From Monodelphis domestica (Eukaryota > Chordata > Mammalia > Didelphimorphia > Didelphidae), in contig NC_077231.1 in NCBI RefSeq assembly GCF_027887165.1, forward strand, positions 186,170,103-186,234,102: DNA of 64,000 bases. Direction: 5' to 3'. Numbering within the stretch: position 1 is the first letter of the stretch; each line of letters opens with the position of its first letter. The notes below the pieces were generated by a model. The model was not told the DNA's origin, made no database searches, and was given only the letters and a program-made list of their open reading frames with translations. This document shows positions 38,081 to 48,374 of this stretch, piece after piece. Made by a program: the position numbers and the translations under genes.

Positions 38081-38218
38081 TGCTTTTCCTCTGGGCTGGT
38101 TTAAAATCTTTTCTTCTGGGATGCTTTTCCTCTGGGTTGCTTTTCCTCTGGGTTGCTTTTCCTCTGGGATGCTTTTCCTCTGGGTTGCTTTTCCTCTGGG
38201 TTGCTTTTCCTCTGGGCT
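38081..38218. repeat. 16-bp tandem repeat array in provirus interior
   Basis: Seven to eight copies of TGCTTTTCCTCTGGGT (last base t, a or c), with one longer spacer after the first unit. The sense strand of the provirus reads purine-rich AGAGGAAAAGCAACCC. Confidence 0.9.
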
Positions 38219-41133
38219 GGGAAATTATCTCGAACATTATGTTTCACTATTATTTCTTTGTGGTGTACTTTTTATGTTAATCAGTTTTTGTTTTTGTTTC
38301 TCAGCCCTATCCTTTGTCTAATTATCTTCTGTGTCTGTTACAGTGATGTTGAACTTTTTCTGGTTTCACGTGGGAACAGTGAAACCATGAGTTTTTACCT
38401 GCAACTTTTATAGCTGTTGGGGTAGTAAGCAATACTTCATGTGGTCCAGTCCATTTTATGTCTGTAGCCAATTTTCTATTGAAATTTTTTAAGTATACTA
38501 TGTCTCCTGGTTTGATATTGCAAATTGTAATCCAGGGGTACTGTTTGTTGTATTAAGCCCATTTCATGTAATTCTGCTCTTCTTGTCTGTAAAGCTCGTA
38601 TATATTTCCTTAATTGACAGTCTAGTTTGTGAGAAGTTCTACGTCAGAGAAAGGAAGATGTGATAGGAGCATTACATTGTTTCCTTCTTCTTCCTTTTGT
38701 TTTTGGATCAGGTATATGATTTTCTTGTACTGCAAATTTAGTGTCTCTATCCACTTTATCCACTTCCACATACTTTTCACAAAGTTCTTGGTAATTCTTG
38801 ACTCCCAATGCTGCCAGCATTTCTTCTAATGAGATTGTGTAGTTTATTTCCTTAACTAACTCTTCTGACTGGATCTCTTGTTCTTGATTTGAGTTGTTAA
38901 TGAAATCATGCTTCTCCTCCTCTTGTAAAGCATTATGATCTTTATTGTAAGGTTTGATATATTCATAAGGTTCTTGGTCTTCTTAATTTTCTGAATCAAA
39001 CATTATTGAATATAGTGATTCTGTGTGATTCGTGTCTTGCATTGACTCTTGCTTGGTGATTTCTATATTTCCCAAGTCTTTTGCAAGCTCTTTAACTTGG
39101 ATGTAACTTGTGATTTGGCTGTTTTCAGGAGATGTTTTTAAAACAGATTTAGTTGCTCCTGTATCAATAAGAGCTGGGTAGATCTCATTACCCACTTTTA
39201 TCATGACCCTTGGTTCTGTGTTCTCATTTTGTTGGCACACTTGGACCATAGGTGCCTCTATTTCTATGTTGTTCAAATCCCAGTTTTGTTCTTCATCTTC
39301 AGACTTTTCTTGTTGCTTTGAACATTCATTTTGCAATTCACCATCAGTTTGCAAGGGAATTGCATTATCATGGAGACTTAAGGATGGCATAACAATGTTT
39401 GGGTTTGCTTTTTCTTGTGCAGTTACTATTGGTTGGAATTCTTCTGCATAAGGATTTAAGGATGACTTTTCTATTATGTCATTGGTATTTTCTTTTGTAA
39501 TATCTTCCCTGCTTTCAGAGTCATTGTCTCCAGGAGGTTTGCTAATTTGAATGTTTTCTGTTATTGCATTTTCCTCCCCATTGGATCCTTCTGTTGTTAG
39601 CTCATGTGCTTCGCTTAATTCATTTGCAGTTTGTGTATTACAGACTGTTGCCACTTTTGTTACTTCCTCTTTCTTTGTAGATTGTTCCACTGTTGCAAAA
39701 TTTTCTCTTTAATCTCTGTTACATCATTATCTAATTGGAGTTCTTCCTCTATCTGTTCTTTAGTTTTATTTTGTGCTTTTGCAACCTTAAGTTCTATTTG
39801 CATGCAGTCTCCTTCCTTTTAATTTTTCCCTTTTCCTTTCCCATTTTTCCTTTTTAATGTTACCCCATGTACCTGGCTTCATAACTGACTTTGTTTGGCA
39901 GCACCTGAGACTACTTGCGAATAACGTGGTTTTGCTCCTTATTGGATGTACCTCTTCATGGTTTCTAAATTTGGTGCTTGCAATGATTTCTTGCAATTAC
40001 AATCACAACATTTTGTATTTGTTTGTATATTATTACTGCTATATTTTACATTGCTTTTCCAAGACCTTTGTTTGTTATTAGCTTGGAATATTTGTGCCTT
40101 TAAATAACAGTCTCGAACCATGTGACCCATTTTTCCACAGAAGAAACATCTGGGTAAATTTCTCCTTTGATTACTTTGATATGATTGCAGAGTGGCTAGA
40201 TTTTTTATTTCTTCAATTTCTTTATATTTACTTGAGCTATTTGCCTCCTTGAGCTTGACTTTAAGCTCTTTTATTATTTCATCCTTTTCCTCTAGCATTT
40301 CTTTATGACCTGAAAATATGTAAGTTGCAGTTTTTCTTAAATCTTCCAGACTTAGTGTTTCCCAATCTGGGCACTGAAGTTTAAAATATGATCTAATAGG
40401 TGTGTTACTGCCTTTCACAAATTGTCTCCTTATGTGTTGGAGATTTTGTTCAGTTAAATTTTCAAATCCAAGCACATCCTCTGCTACTTCAATCACTCTA
40501 TCAAGAAACTTTGATGGATGTTCTCCACTTTCCTATCTCAATTTCTCAAATTTTCCCCAAGTATCTGGTCTTTTTGAAAAACTTTTCATTGCCTCTAATA
40601 AGTCTTCTCTGGCCTTTCTTAGATAACGTAGATTTTCATTATTAGATAACTCGAAGTCTGTTCCTTCCTCTGGCCATGATGTTAAATTTGGATTGTTTCT
40701 TGTTTCATCAATGAATTGCTGTTTTTCCCTTTTTGAAAATAATTCTGAGAGAAGAATTTCAGTGTCCTGGAAATCTGGATCATAAAGCCTAATTGCTCTT
40801 TTAAATTCTTTTAAATATCTCATCAGTTCTGAAAACCAGGAAGGCATTTGTTTTTTCATACTTTCAAGGTCAGCTATTGTAAATGGCTTATGTGTTTTAA
40901 TATGAATTATGCCACTATCTGGTTGTAGGATTGTTTGATCTCTTAGTGGCAATATTGGTATTCCACCTTCAGCCCCATCTGTATTTTCTTGCTGAACTAC
41001 ATTGTTATTTTTAGGTATGTCTTGTTGTGTATTAATACCTTTGCCACATTGTTTCTCTTCCTTCAGTTGCTTCATCATTTCCTTTATTTGCATTATCTCC
41101 TCCTTCATAGCTAAAATCGTCACAGTCATTTCA

Positions 41134-41403
41134 TTATCCTTTGCTTTTTTCCCCAAAAATTAGATGCACACCTTTTTTTAGGGCATAGTATAATTGGGTT
41201 ACGAGGAATAATGCTCCAGCATATGTGGGAATGAATGAAATCAAGCGATACATACTTATATTCAGCCATTGCAAAGTTTCATAGATGCTAAGCAGAAAAT
41301 AAATATAATCTGGAATTGTGACAAAAAATAAGTTGTAAAACATATACAAGAAATATCCAATCCAGGCTAGATAACCCATGGCAAGTAATAGTTTCTTTGA
41401 CAT
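41134..41403 (-). other. Hydrophobic leader frame upstream of provirus gag
   Basis: An open frame of 89 codons lies directly before gag and overlaps the gag start in another frame. It has three to four hydrophobic segments (about residues 5-28, 32-46, 48-70) rich in L, I, F and Y and a basic tail (LKKGVHLIFGEKSKG), so it looks like a small membrane protein. Gammaretroviruses are known to make a membrane-anchored glyco-gag from leader sequence, but this is a separate frame and I know no match. It may be chance. Confidence 0.4.
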
Positions 41404-41560
41404 CTTGTATCTTGAAAAGCCTTTTGTAACAGAAAAATATTTTTAAGTCTGGCCCTTTAAGAGTCACCTCCTCCCTTCAGGAGGAGTGGCTTCTTTTGGG
41501 CATGGTATCACTAGGCAGATTAGTTTACTCAGCACTGTTCTCAAAATGGTTACTTTTCAC

Positions 41561-41576
41561 AATCACACAGGCTTTT
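41561..41576. repeat. Target duplication of the ISCU retrocopy, A-tail side
   Basis: AATCACACAGGCTTTT, identical to 42705-42720. Its last Ts merge with the poly(T) that represents the A-tail of the minus-strand insertion. Confidence 0.9.
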
Positions 41577-41615
41577 TTTTTTTACGGATTAATTCTTATA
41601 GTTTTATTATGTCAC

Positions 41616-41646
<31 letters not shown>

Positions 41647-42704
41647 AAGATCTGCTTTATGTACAATAATTGGTTCTCTCAAATAGTTATACCAAGGCAA
41701 TCTCTAATAATTAACTTTTTTCCCCACACCCGACTCAGGTGAAATTAAGTGCTACTCAATGAAATTCACCCTTCGGATGAAAGGCATGTTGGGGTTCCAT
41801 CATTTGTTTGCATTTTGGGAACAGACAAGGCAATACAGGTCACACAATTCACAATACACAGCTACAGCAGGCCTTGAGGGGGCGACTGGTACAGAAATAA
41901 GTTGGAAGATGGAACACAAGCTGTGCCTTTCCTGGATATTCAATGAGAGCTGCTATGAGAACAGGAGGACATTGTGTGTGATTATTACATAGATCTTTTA
42001 TTGGGGTACAGGAGTCACCTAACCTTTGAGGTGAGATGGATTGCACTGTAAAGGAAGACTGGATGGCTTGGCCAGCCCATGACGCACAGTGGAGCCTGGA
42101 AGGCACAAGTGGTCACTTCTCCTTGGGCTCCTCTTTTTTAGGGGGGTCCTGCTTCAGCCTGTAGTTGGCCAGGGCTGCCTTGATTGCATCTTCGGCAAGC
42201 ATAGAGCAGTGAAGCTTAATAGGAGGGAGGCAAAACTCCTTGGCAACGTCAGTATTTTTGATCGTTAAGGCTTCTTCAACCGTTTTCCCTTTAACCCACT
42301 CAGTTGCCAGGGAACACGAAGCAATGGCAGAGCCACAGCCAAATGTCTTGAATCTGGCATCCACAATCTTCCCTTTTTCATCCACTTGGATCTGTAATTT
42401 CATAACATCCCCACAAGCTGTTGCTCCAACCAATCCAGTGCCAACATTCTTGGATGTCTTGTCAAAGGACCCTACATTTCTGGGATTTTCATAATGATCA
42501 ACTACCTTCTTGTGGTACAGTCAGGCCGGGGCTGAGAGCTCCCGGCAGGTAGGCCACCGAGTGCCCAGGCATATCGGTGAGGCCGCCCGCCTCAACCCCG
42601 CCACTCCTGCTTTCGCTGCCAATACTGCCATGTTGTGTCAGAAGGTGGAGTTGCCGAGGGGACAGGGCTGCAGATGCAGCTGACAACCTGGGGGGCGGAG
42701 CTCA
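41573..42704 (-). pseudogene. ISCU: Full-length processed retrocopy of ISCU mRNA
   Basis: ISCU is the mitochondrial scaffold on which the NFS1-ISD11-ACP-frataxin complex builds 2Fe-2S clusters. This copy has no introns. The coding region runs from ATG at 42631 to the stop at 42113-42115. Codons 1-36 give a presequence like MAVLAAKAGVAGLRRAAS; codon 37 is TGA where the human gene has CGA (Arg), a CpG-type change; from LYHKKVVDHYENPRN onward the mature domain is open to the end. Cluster ligands are kept (ACGDVMK, TFGCGSA, LHCSM), as is the LPPxK chaperone motif (LPPIK). The long 3' UTR ends with AATAAA (41603-41608) 19 bases before an A-tail; another AATAAA is at 41997-42002. A perfect 16-bp target duplication flanks it. 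It lies in the leader of the provirus, so is younger than it. Confidence 0.95.
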
Positions 42705-42720
42705 AATCACACAGGCTTTT
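42705..42720. repeat. Target duplication of the ISCU retrocopy, 5' side
   Basis: AATCACACAGGCTTTT directly after the retrocopy 5' end, matching 41561-41576. Length and A/T-rich edge fit L1-driven insertion. Confidence 0.9.
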
Positions 42721-42795
42721 GAAATGTATGCAGGCCTGATTTTTTCAAATTCTTGACAAACTAGGTCGGAAAACCTAACTGGCTCTGCCAAAATC

Positions 42796-43445
42796 TGTAA
42801 TATTTATTGGGAAAGGAAATAGGATTGGAAAAATGGGGATAATGGGAGGTTTGTAGCAGGGTATGGAGGAGAGAGGGTATATTGCTTGATGAAGCAGAGG
42901 AGGGAGATGCCCCCTGCTGAGAGGAAACAGCAGGGGTCCAATAAGGATTGTTTGTTGTAGAATGACTGAACTGAAGTTCAGCTCTCTCTATGACCAGAAA
43001 AGATAGTCCACTTATCTGACTGCAAATTCAAATAATATAAAGTTTAATAACCAGTTGGAATTGGAGTTTTTCTCAGCTTCAGATCTGAGGTCAGGCCCCA
43101 GAGGCTGGAGGAGGGTTCATCCCACTCCCGTCTACTCTATATCAGTCCAGTTTCGTATAATTCAGAATCTTAGCAGTAGGTAGAAAGCAAACAAGAACTG
43201 GTCTAACTTTCACAAGCCTGTGATTTCCGGCTGAACCAAGAAGAGCATGCCGCTCCAGACAGGGCTGAATAAGCTCCTACCTCCTCCACCACCAGGAAGC
43301 AAGTCCCAACCCAGCAGAGTGGAAGTGCTAGTCACAAGAACCCACTGCCACTCCTGGAAGGAAGGAAGTGCTAGTCACAAGACCCAACTGCCACTCCCAG
43401 TTGTCCCCTTCCCCCACAAACTATCAGTCTAGTTTCCTTTCCACA
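42796..43445 (-). mobile_element. 5' LTR of the provirus fossil
   Basis: Same unit as 36679-37337, including the 43-bp U3 tandem duplication (units start at 43321 and 43364 in plus coordinates). The bases just inside (minus strand GATTTTGGCAGAGCCAGTTA) would hold the primer-binding site, perhaps from TGGCAGAGCC, but I could not match it to a tRNA. Confidence 0.9.
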
Positions 43446-43764
43446 ATACCAAAGTTCTGAGAAACCTTGAGGATATCCTTGTATGGCTTTTTCTGATTTT
43501 CCAGGTGAGTGCTTGCCATGTATAAGTCCTCTGTAAAATAATCTTTTAAGCAAACATATTTTTGATTAACAAAATGGCTCGCCCATTGGAGCTAAACTGT
43601 CTGCAGTAGACTTTGAATGTCTGGCAGATCAGCTAGAGAAAGGACCTTGGTTTCTGGTATCTCATCTTTCTGGGTGATCTTCAGAATTTTCCTAAAAGAA
43701 TTCAAATATAAGTGATTCAATTTCCAGGCATGAAGCTGATAGATTGTCCATGTTTCATAGACAT
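43446..43764 (-). mobile_element. Old LINE reverse-transcriptase ORF, piece 2
   Basis: Minus-strand translation gives YETWTIYQLHAWKLNHLYL.SFRKILKI, then DEIPETKVLSLADLPDIQSLL, and YKDILKVSQNFG, matching the vertebrate LINE consensus 'ETWTVYQRHAKKLNHFHL.CLRKLL.I.WQDKIPDTEVL..A....I..LL' and 'RYKDTLK.SLK.F.ID'. It carries at least one stop and one frame change in the QTV..LQWASHFV region. It links piece 1 (through the provirus) with piece 3 (through the solo LTR). Confidence 0.75.
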
Positions 43765-44393
43765 TGTAGAAAGGAAACAAGTCTGACAGTTTGTGGGGGA
43801 AGGGGCAACTGGGAGTGGCAGTTGGATCTTGTGATTAGCACTTCCTTCCAACTGGGGTTGGACTTGCTTCCTGGTGTTGGATGAGAGAGGAGCTTGTTCA
43901 GCCCAGTCTGGAGTGGTGTGTCTCTTCTTGGTTTAGTCCAAAGATTTAGGCCCAATTACTTCTGAAGGTCAGAACTGTTCTTGTTTGCTTTTTTGTCTAC
44001 TGCTAACATTCTGAATTAGACAACGCAGGACTGATATAGAGTAGACAGGAGTGGGAGAACCCTCCGCCAGCCTTGGGGCCTGGCCTCAACTCTGAAGTTG
44101 AGAAAAAAAATTCCAATTCCAACTGGTTATTAAATTTTATATTATTTGAATTTGTAGTCAGATAAGTGGACTATCTTTTCTGGTCATAGAGGGAGTTGAA
44201 CTTCAGTTCAGTCATTTCAGGACAAACAGTCCTTATCAGACCCCTGCTGCTTCTTCTGAGCAGGGGGCATCTCTCTCCTTTGCCTCACCAAGCAATATTC
44301 CCTCTCTCCCCTCACTCCTCCATACCCCCATACAAACCTCCCATTTTTTCCCATTTTTCATATCCTACCCATCCTTTCCCAATAAATATTACA
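43765..44393 (+). mobile_element. Solo LTR fossil, same family as the provirus, opposite orientation
   Basis: Starts TGTAGAAAGGAAACAAGTCT and ends CCCAATAAATATTACA, aligning along its whole length with the provirus LTRs. ACAT flanks it (43761-43764 and 44394-44397). It has only one copy of the unit that is duplicated in the provirus U3, and is more diverged from them than they are from each other. Confidence 0.9.
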
Positions 44394-44570
44394 ACATTCA
44401 ACAATGAGTTGCAATGACTCTGTCCATCTTTAGTTTGATAGGCTGGTTAATATCTCTTATTTCTCACACTTTCCTTTGGAGACTCCCAAATATTGGGTCA
44501 CCTCTGGCAAGACATGCATCAACTTCATCATTTATGTGTACATCCCTGGAAAGTCTATTCTCAAGGTAAG
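44394..44570 (-). mobile_element. Old LINE reverse-transcriptase ORF, piece 3
   Basis: Minus-strand translation gives VHINDEVDACLARGDPIFGSLQRKV, matching the LINE consensus 'IDDEVDARLAKA..AFGRL...VW', upstream of piece 2 in the reading direction. Stops are present. Its far edge is approximate. Confidence 0.65.
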
Positions 44571-47500
44571 TAAACTTAAATCATTCAAAATTTCTCCATT
44601 TGGTGTAATCAATGATTTCCCTGGTATATGCACTAAACAATAATTATTGAATAAATGTGATACTTTATAAGTTTTTTCAATCTAATGTGATACATGTATT
44701 ATATTATTTCTCTTAATCCCAATTTATAAAGGATATTGATTTCATCACGTCACATTTACTTTCCTTAATTTTTAAAGAATACATAAACTTTTTGGAACTT
44801 TGTAAGCTTTAAATTTTTTTCCTCTTCAGTATTTTCCCTTCTTACTTACCCTTACAAGTTTTTATAGTTTCTGAATTTTTTCCTTTATTCCCAAGGCTCC
44901 AAACCTTATTTAGATAAATTACACATGGATATAGTTGCAATACATTTGCAGAATCTTGTTCATGATTGGCCATATGGGGAGAGACAGAGCAGGGAGGTGA
45001 TGGTGACTCTAAGACTGTAAACCTTAGTGGACTAGAAAGAGGATGGTATCCATAACAGAAATAAATAAGTATCAAAAGGGGGAAATGGTAATGAGTTTAA
45101 TTTTAGACATGATGAATTTGAAAGGTCTCATGGGCAGTTTGTGATATGTGCTTGGTGTTCAGGGCTAGATATATAGGTAAATCGATTTGAGAATCACCTA
45201 GGCAGAAATACTTTAACCGTAGATGCTGATGAGGTCACAAGTGAATGAGGAGAGAAGCCCAGTTGGGAGAGCAGGATATGGATGAGAATCTAACAAAGGA
45301 ACAGTCAGGAACAAGAAGTAAGGGAAACTCATGATGTCATGAAAACAGATCAGAGATTTTGGAACAGCTTCTGTGGAGATTGCCATTGGGATTCAATTAA
45401 TGAGTAAAATGATTATTCTGATGTAGGTGAGGGCTAAGTGTTGATTAGATAATTTAAATCCACATTGAATTCTGTTTGCACAATTGAGTGGATTTCTCCA
45501 GTTCTATTCAGTAGCAGATGGGAAGCAAAGAACAGAAAGTAGGGATAATACAAGTTTGAGGTTTAGCAAGGTATTGGCATCAATGGGAAAGGAAACAAGG
45601 GATTACAGAATAGGGAGTAATAACGTTGAGCTAGTTAACTCTAGATTATAGATTAGGAAAGGAGGACCATGCAGTCAGGGAAGACATAGCCTAGGGATCA
45701 TGGTGAAAACAAAGAAAAGGATTAAGATCCCAGAATCATGAAACTAGAGTTGATCAAGAGGTTCTAGAGGCCACCTAGTCCCAACTACCTCATTTTGCAG
45801 ATAAGGAATTAAAGGACAGAGAAGTGAAGTAATTTGCCCCGATTTTACACAGATTAAAAAGTAGCAGAGATGAGCTGCACACAAAGATTATCATGTTCCA
45901 AATCCACAACTCTTTCCATTTGAGAAGATGGATTTGTTAATGATGCAAGAAAGGTATAAAAACAGAGCAAAGCAGGAGAAAAAGCATGGAATATTGAATG
46001 ACAGGAGGATTCTATGGTCAATTGAACTCCAGGAAGGACTGTTGGAGAGGAGGGGTTTGGAGTTTGAACTCTTTGAGAGGAGGGAGCTCTGAACCTTTCC
46101 TCTGGCACCTTTTCAGCATTTCCTGAGCAAAAGTGATCTTTTGGAAAGATCTTTGATACTCCTGTGTCTGTTCCAGGAAGCCGCACACCTTCAACTGTGT
46201 GATCTCAGTGAACCAGCAAGCTCCCTTAAGGGTTCACCTTGAGGGTAGCTGCTCTGAGACAGCACTGAATCTCAACCTTGAACTCCTAATATCTTAGAGA
46301 CTTATTGATATATCAGTCTAGAGTTATCCAATAAATAAATACCATCTAGTTCAGTGAGGAGTTTTGTGGATTGCTCTCAGCTGGATGGAGGGCAGAAGAC
46401 TGTCAGCCATTGGGGAATAGATAGGGATTCCTATTATCCTCTTTCCTGAACATCAATCCTTGTTCCTTTTTAATAAGCATCTTCAAATTTTAGGCAAGCA
46501 GTTAGATTAATTTATAAAGAAGATCACAGGGAGATTGGTAGGTGAAGGGGTTATTTGGAGGCAGAGCTTTATAGGGCCCAGGTTAAGCCAAGTCCTGGTC
46601 TGAAAATTACTGTCTCCCTCCAGCAGATTCTGTTCAGAAAGGTCTCCAAAGAAAAGCTAGGTTAGGTAAGTTAAGTAAAACATCCTAGCTAAATGCCAAT
46701 ACCTTCCTTCCTGAGGTTATCTCTATTCTGGTACAGACTGCAACATCTTCCCACAATTCTGATCTGGCCAGGGATAGAGAGCAGCCATTTGCTCTCTATC
46801 TAAAGCTGGGAAACACCCTGACAGTCAGTTTACCCAAACCAACTGACCACTCATTTACAACAACCCAGGGATTTCCTACCTTTTTTACACATTGTACCTT
46901 GCCACCTCTAAAATGAGTCTGTGAGGAACCAAAATTATTCTAGTAAGGCACTGGGTTAGAATGGTAGGTAAGTTCAGATAAATGAATTTCACATATCTTG
47001 ATCATTCAGGTGGAACATGGGTTATTGGGGCTATTAAGGATGTAACTGTCCCTCTGTCTGAAGTAGAGTGGAAGTGAAGAGGATCATGAAAGTGAAGAAG
47101 ATTGAGGAATCCTGAGGCTATTATACCGAGGGAACATCAAATCAAACTTAAAAGCACTAAATTTTAAACTACCTCTATTTTTTAATTCAAAGATACCTTA
47201 TTTCCCAAATGCATACATTTCCTAAAATGATAAGATCCAAATTGTTTCCCTCCCCTGCAAAACCACCTTTATTAACCAATCTTATTCTCTATAGGATTTT
47301 GCTGATTTCTTTGGTTTCAAAGAAACTTTCTGTGTTTTGTCTGGGGCGGGGGGACTTCTTATTTAGTCATCTGGGAGCTGTCTGTTGATAATAGGGCTAG
47401 TATTCTCTGGAAAGAGAAACTGCTGGTTTTAGAGAAATTTCAAATCTTGACTTCCAAACCACAACACTCACTGAAACCATAACCACTTTTCATTGACCTA

Positions 47501-47767
47501 AGCACAATTGGTCTTCTCTTTGAGTTGTACTTCTCTTATAGCAATTCATGTTAGTCAGTTTATAAATATTGGTTAAATACCTACAATGAGTACTTATGTC
47601 CTATCTTATTCTCTAGTTGGTTAAATGCTTTTCTCCTCTTTAAGACATAACTACATAGTTTTAAGGAACATCAGCAGCCATCAAGTCCAGTCCATACCTG
47701 AAATGAATCCCATTATAAAATACCTAACAAGTGTTTAACTTCTGAAGACTTCCAGGAAGGAATCATT
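44571..47767. other. Intergenic, mostly unclassified
   Basis: No gene seen. A MIR-like relic on the minus strand lies at about 45725-45870 ('cctcattttgcagataagg', 'gaagtaatttgcccc'). A possible LTR-type unit with 'tccaataaataaatacc' lies at about 45.9-46.35 kb, ends not resolved. 46.4-47.7 kb shows nothing I can name. Confidence 0.45.
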
Positions 47768-47775
47768 CCTTATAT

Positions 47776-47967
47776 CAGCGGTTTTCAACCTCTCAATTTG
47801 TAGCAATGAGAATACATAATGCATATCAGCTATTTACATTCTGAATCATAACTGTAGCAAAATTACAGTTTTGAAGTAGCCACCAAAATAATTTTTTTGT
47901 TTGGGGTCACTGCAACCTAAGAAACTGTATTGCAGGGTCACAGCATTAGAAAGGTTGAGAACCACTG
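47776..47967 (+). mobile_element. hAT-type MITE (Charlie-like), non-autonomous
   Basis: Terminal inverted repeats CAGCGGTTTTCAACCT and AGGTTGAGAACCACTG bound 192 bp. A perfect 8-bp target duplication CCTTATAT flanks it (47768-47775 and 47968-47975). Eight-base duplications and these ends are typical of hAT elements. It has no transposase and relied on one in trans. Confidence 0.9.
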
Positions 47968-48155
47968 CCTTATATCAAGTCTAAGCCTAACTGAAATTTT
48001 TTAAATGGTGTTATCCAGAACTGACTACAATAAGCAGTCTGCCTAGAGCAAAGTACAGGACTATCATCTCCTTATTCCTGGAAGCTCTGGTGTAGCCCAA
48101 TTTACATTAAGTTTTTGGCTTCAACAACACAATGAAGATATTAAAATCCGCAGAT

Positions 48156-48374
48156 CTTTTTTTTTCTTTTCTTTTTTTTTAAACCCTTACCTTCCATCTT
48201 GGAGTCAATACTGTGTATTGGCTCTAAGGCAGAAGAGTGGTAAGGGCTAGGCAATGGGGGTCAAGTGACTTGCCCAGGGTCACATAGCTGGGAAGTATCT
48301 GAGGCCAGATTTGAACCTAGGACCTCTGGTCTCTAGGCCTGGCTCTCAATCCACTGAGCCACCCAGCTGCCACC
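48156..48374 (-). mobile_element. tRNA-derived SINE (WSINE1 type)
   Basis: Antisense copy: poly(T), 'aacccttaccttccatcttgg', 'gcccagggtcacatagctgg' and 'ccactgagccacccagctgc'. The head is followed at 48375-48398 by a second worn head (cccactgagcgacccagttg). Confidence 0.9.

Larger units (their letters stand above)
37338..41403 (-). mobile_element. Provirus interior: gag, protease and integrase-end regions
   Basis: Reading on the minus strand from 41.40 kb downwards: a hydrophobic leader frame; a gag region (about 41.16-39.8 kb) with an N-terminal coiled coil, capsid-like helices and a CCHC zinc knuckle (CFFCGKMGHMVRDC at about 40.1 kb); a protease region (about 39.7-38.9 kb) with the retropepsin active-site motif LIDTGATKSVL at about 39.15 kb; and the integrase GPY/F-type end ([18 protein letters not shown]) at about 38.4 kb. 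A 16-bp repeat array lies at 38081-38218. The remainder to the polypurine tract shows no recognisable envelope. Broken; several breaks. Confidence 0.8.
36679..43445 (-). mobile_element. Endogenous retrovirus fossil, both LTRs, class I-like
   Basis: Two LTRs (36679-37337 and 42796-43445) in direct orientation enclose gag, protease and integrase-end sequence on the minus strand. ATAC flanks the whole (36675-36678 and 43446-43449), a clean 4-bp target duplication. Most of reverse transcriptase, RNase H and all recognisable envelope are gone, and the remaining coding regions carry several breaks. LTR-LTR divergence by eye is around 4-7%, suggesting an insertion of the order of ten million years ago. 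The ISCU retrocopy at 41573-42704 sits in its leader. Confidence 0.88.

Noticed and set aside
38081-38218. CRISPR-like repeat array
   Set aside because: Units abut with no spacers and the genome is mammalian; it is a simple tandem repeat.
38043-38413. Plus-strand frames with repeated FSSGLLFLW
   Set aside because: Antisense reading of the 16-bp tandem array in the provirus fossil.
39203-40645. Several plus-strand frames of 60-80 codons
   Set aside because: Shadows antisense to provirus gag and protease.
42498-42686. 62-codon minus-strand frame MSAASAALSPRQ...
   Set aside because: Out-of-frame reading of the ISCU 5' UTR and presequence.
42770-42795. Assignable primer-binding site next to the provirus 5' LTR
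   Set aside because: A TGGCAGAGCC stretch is in the right region, but I could not match it to a tRNA 3' end with confidence.
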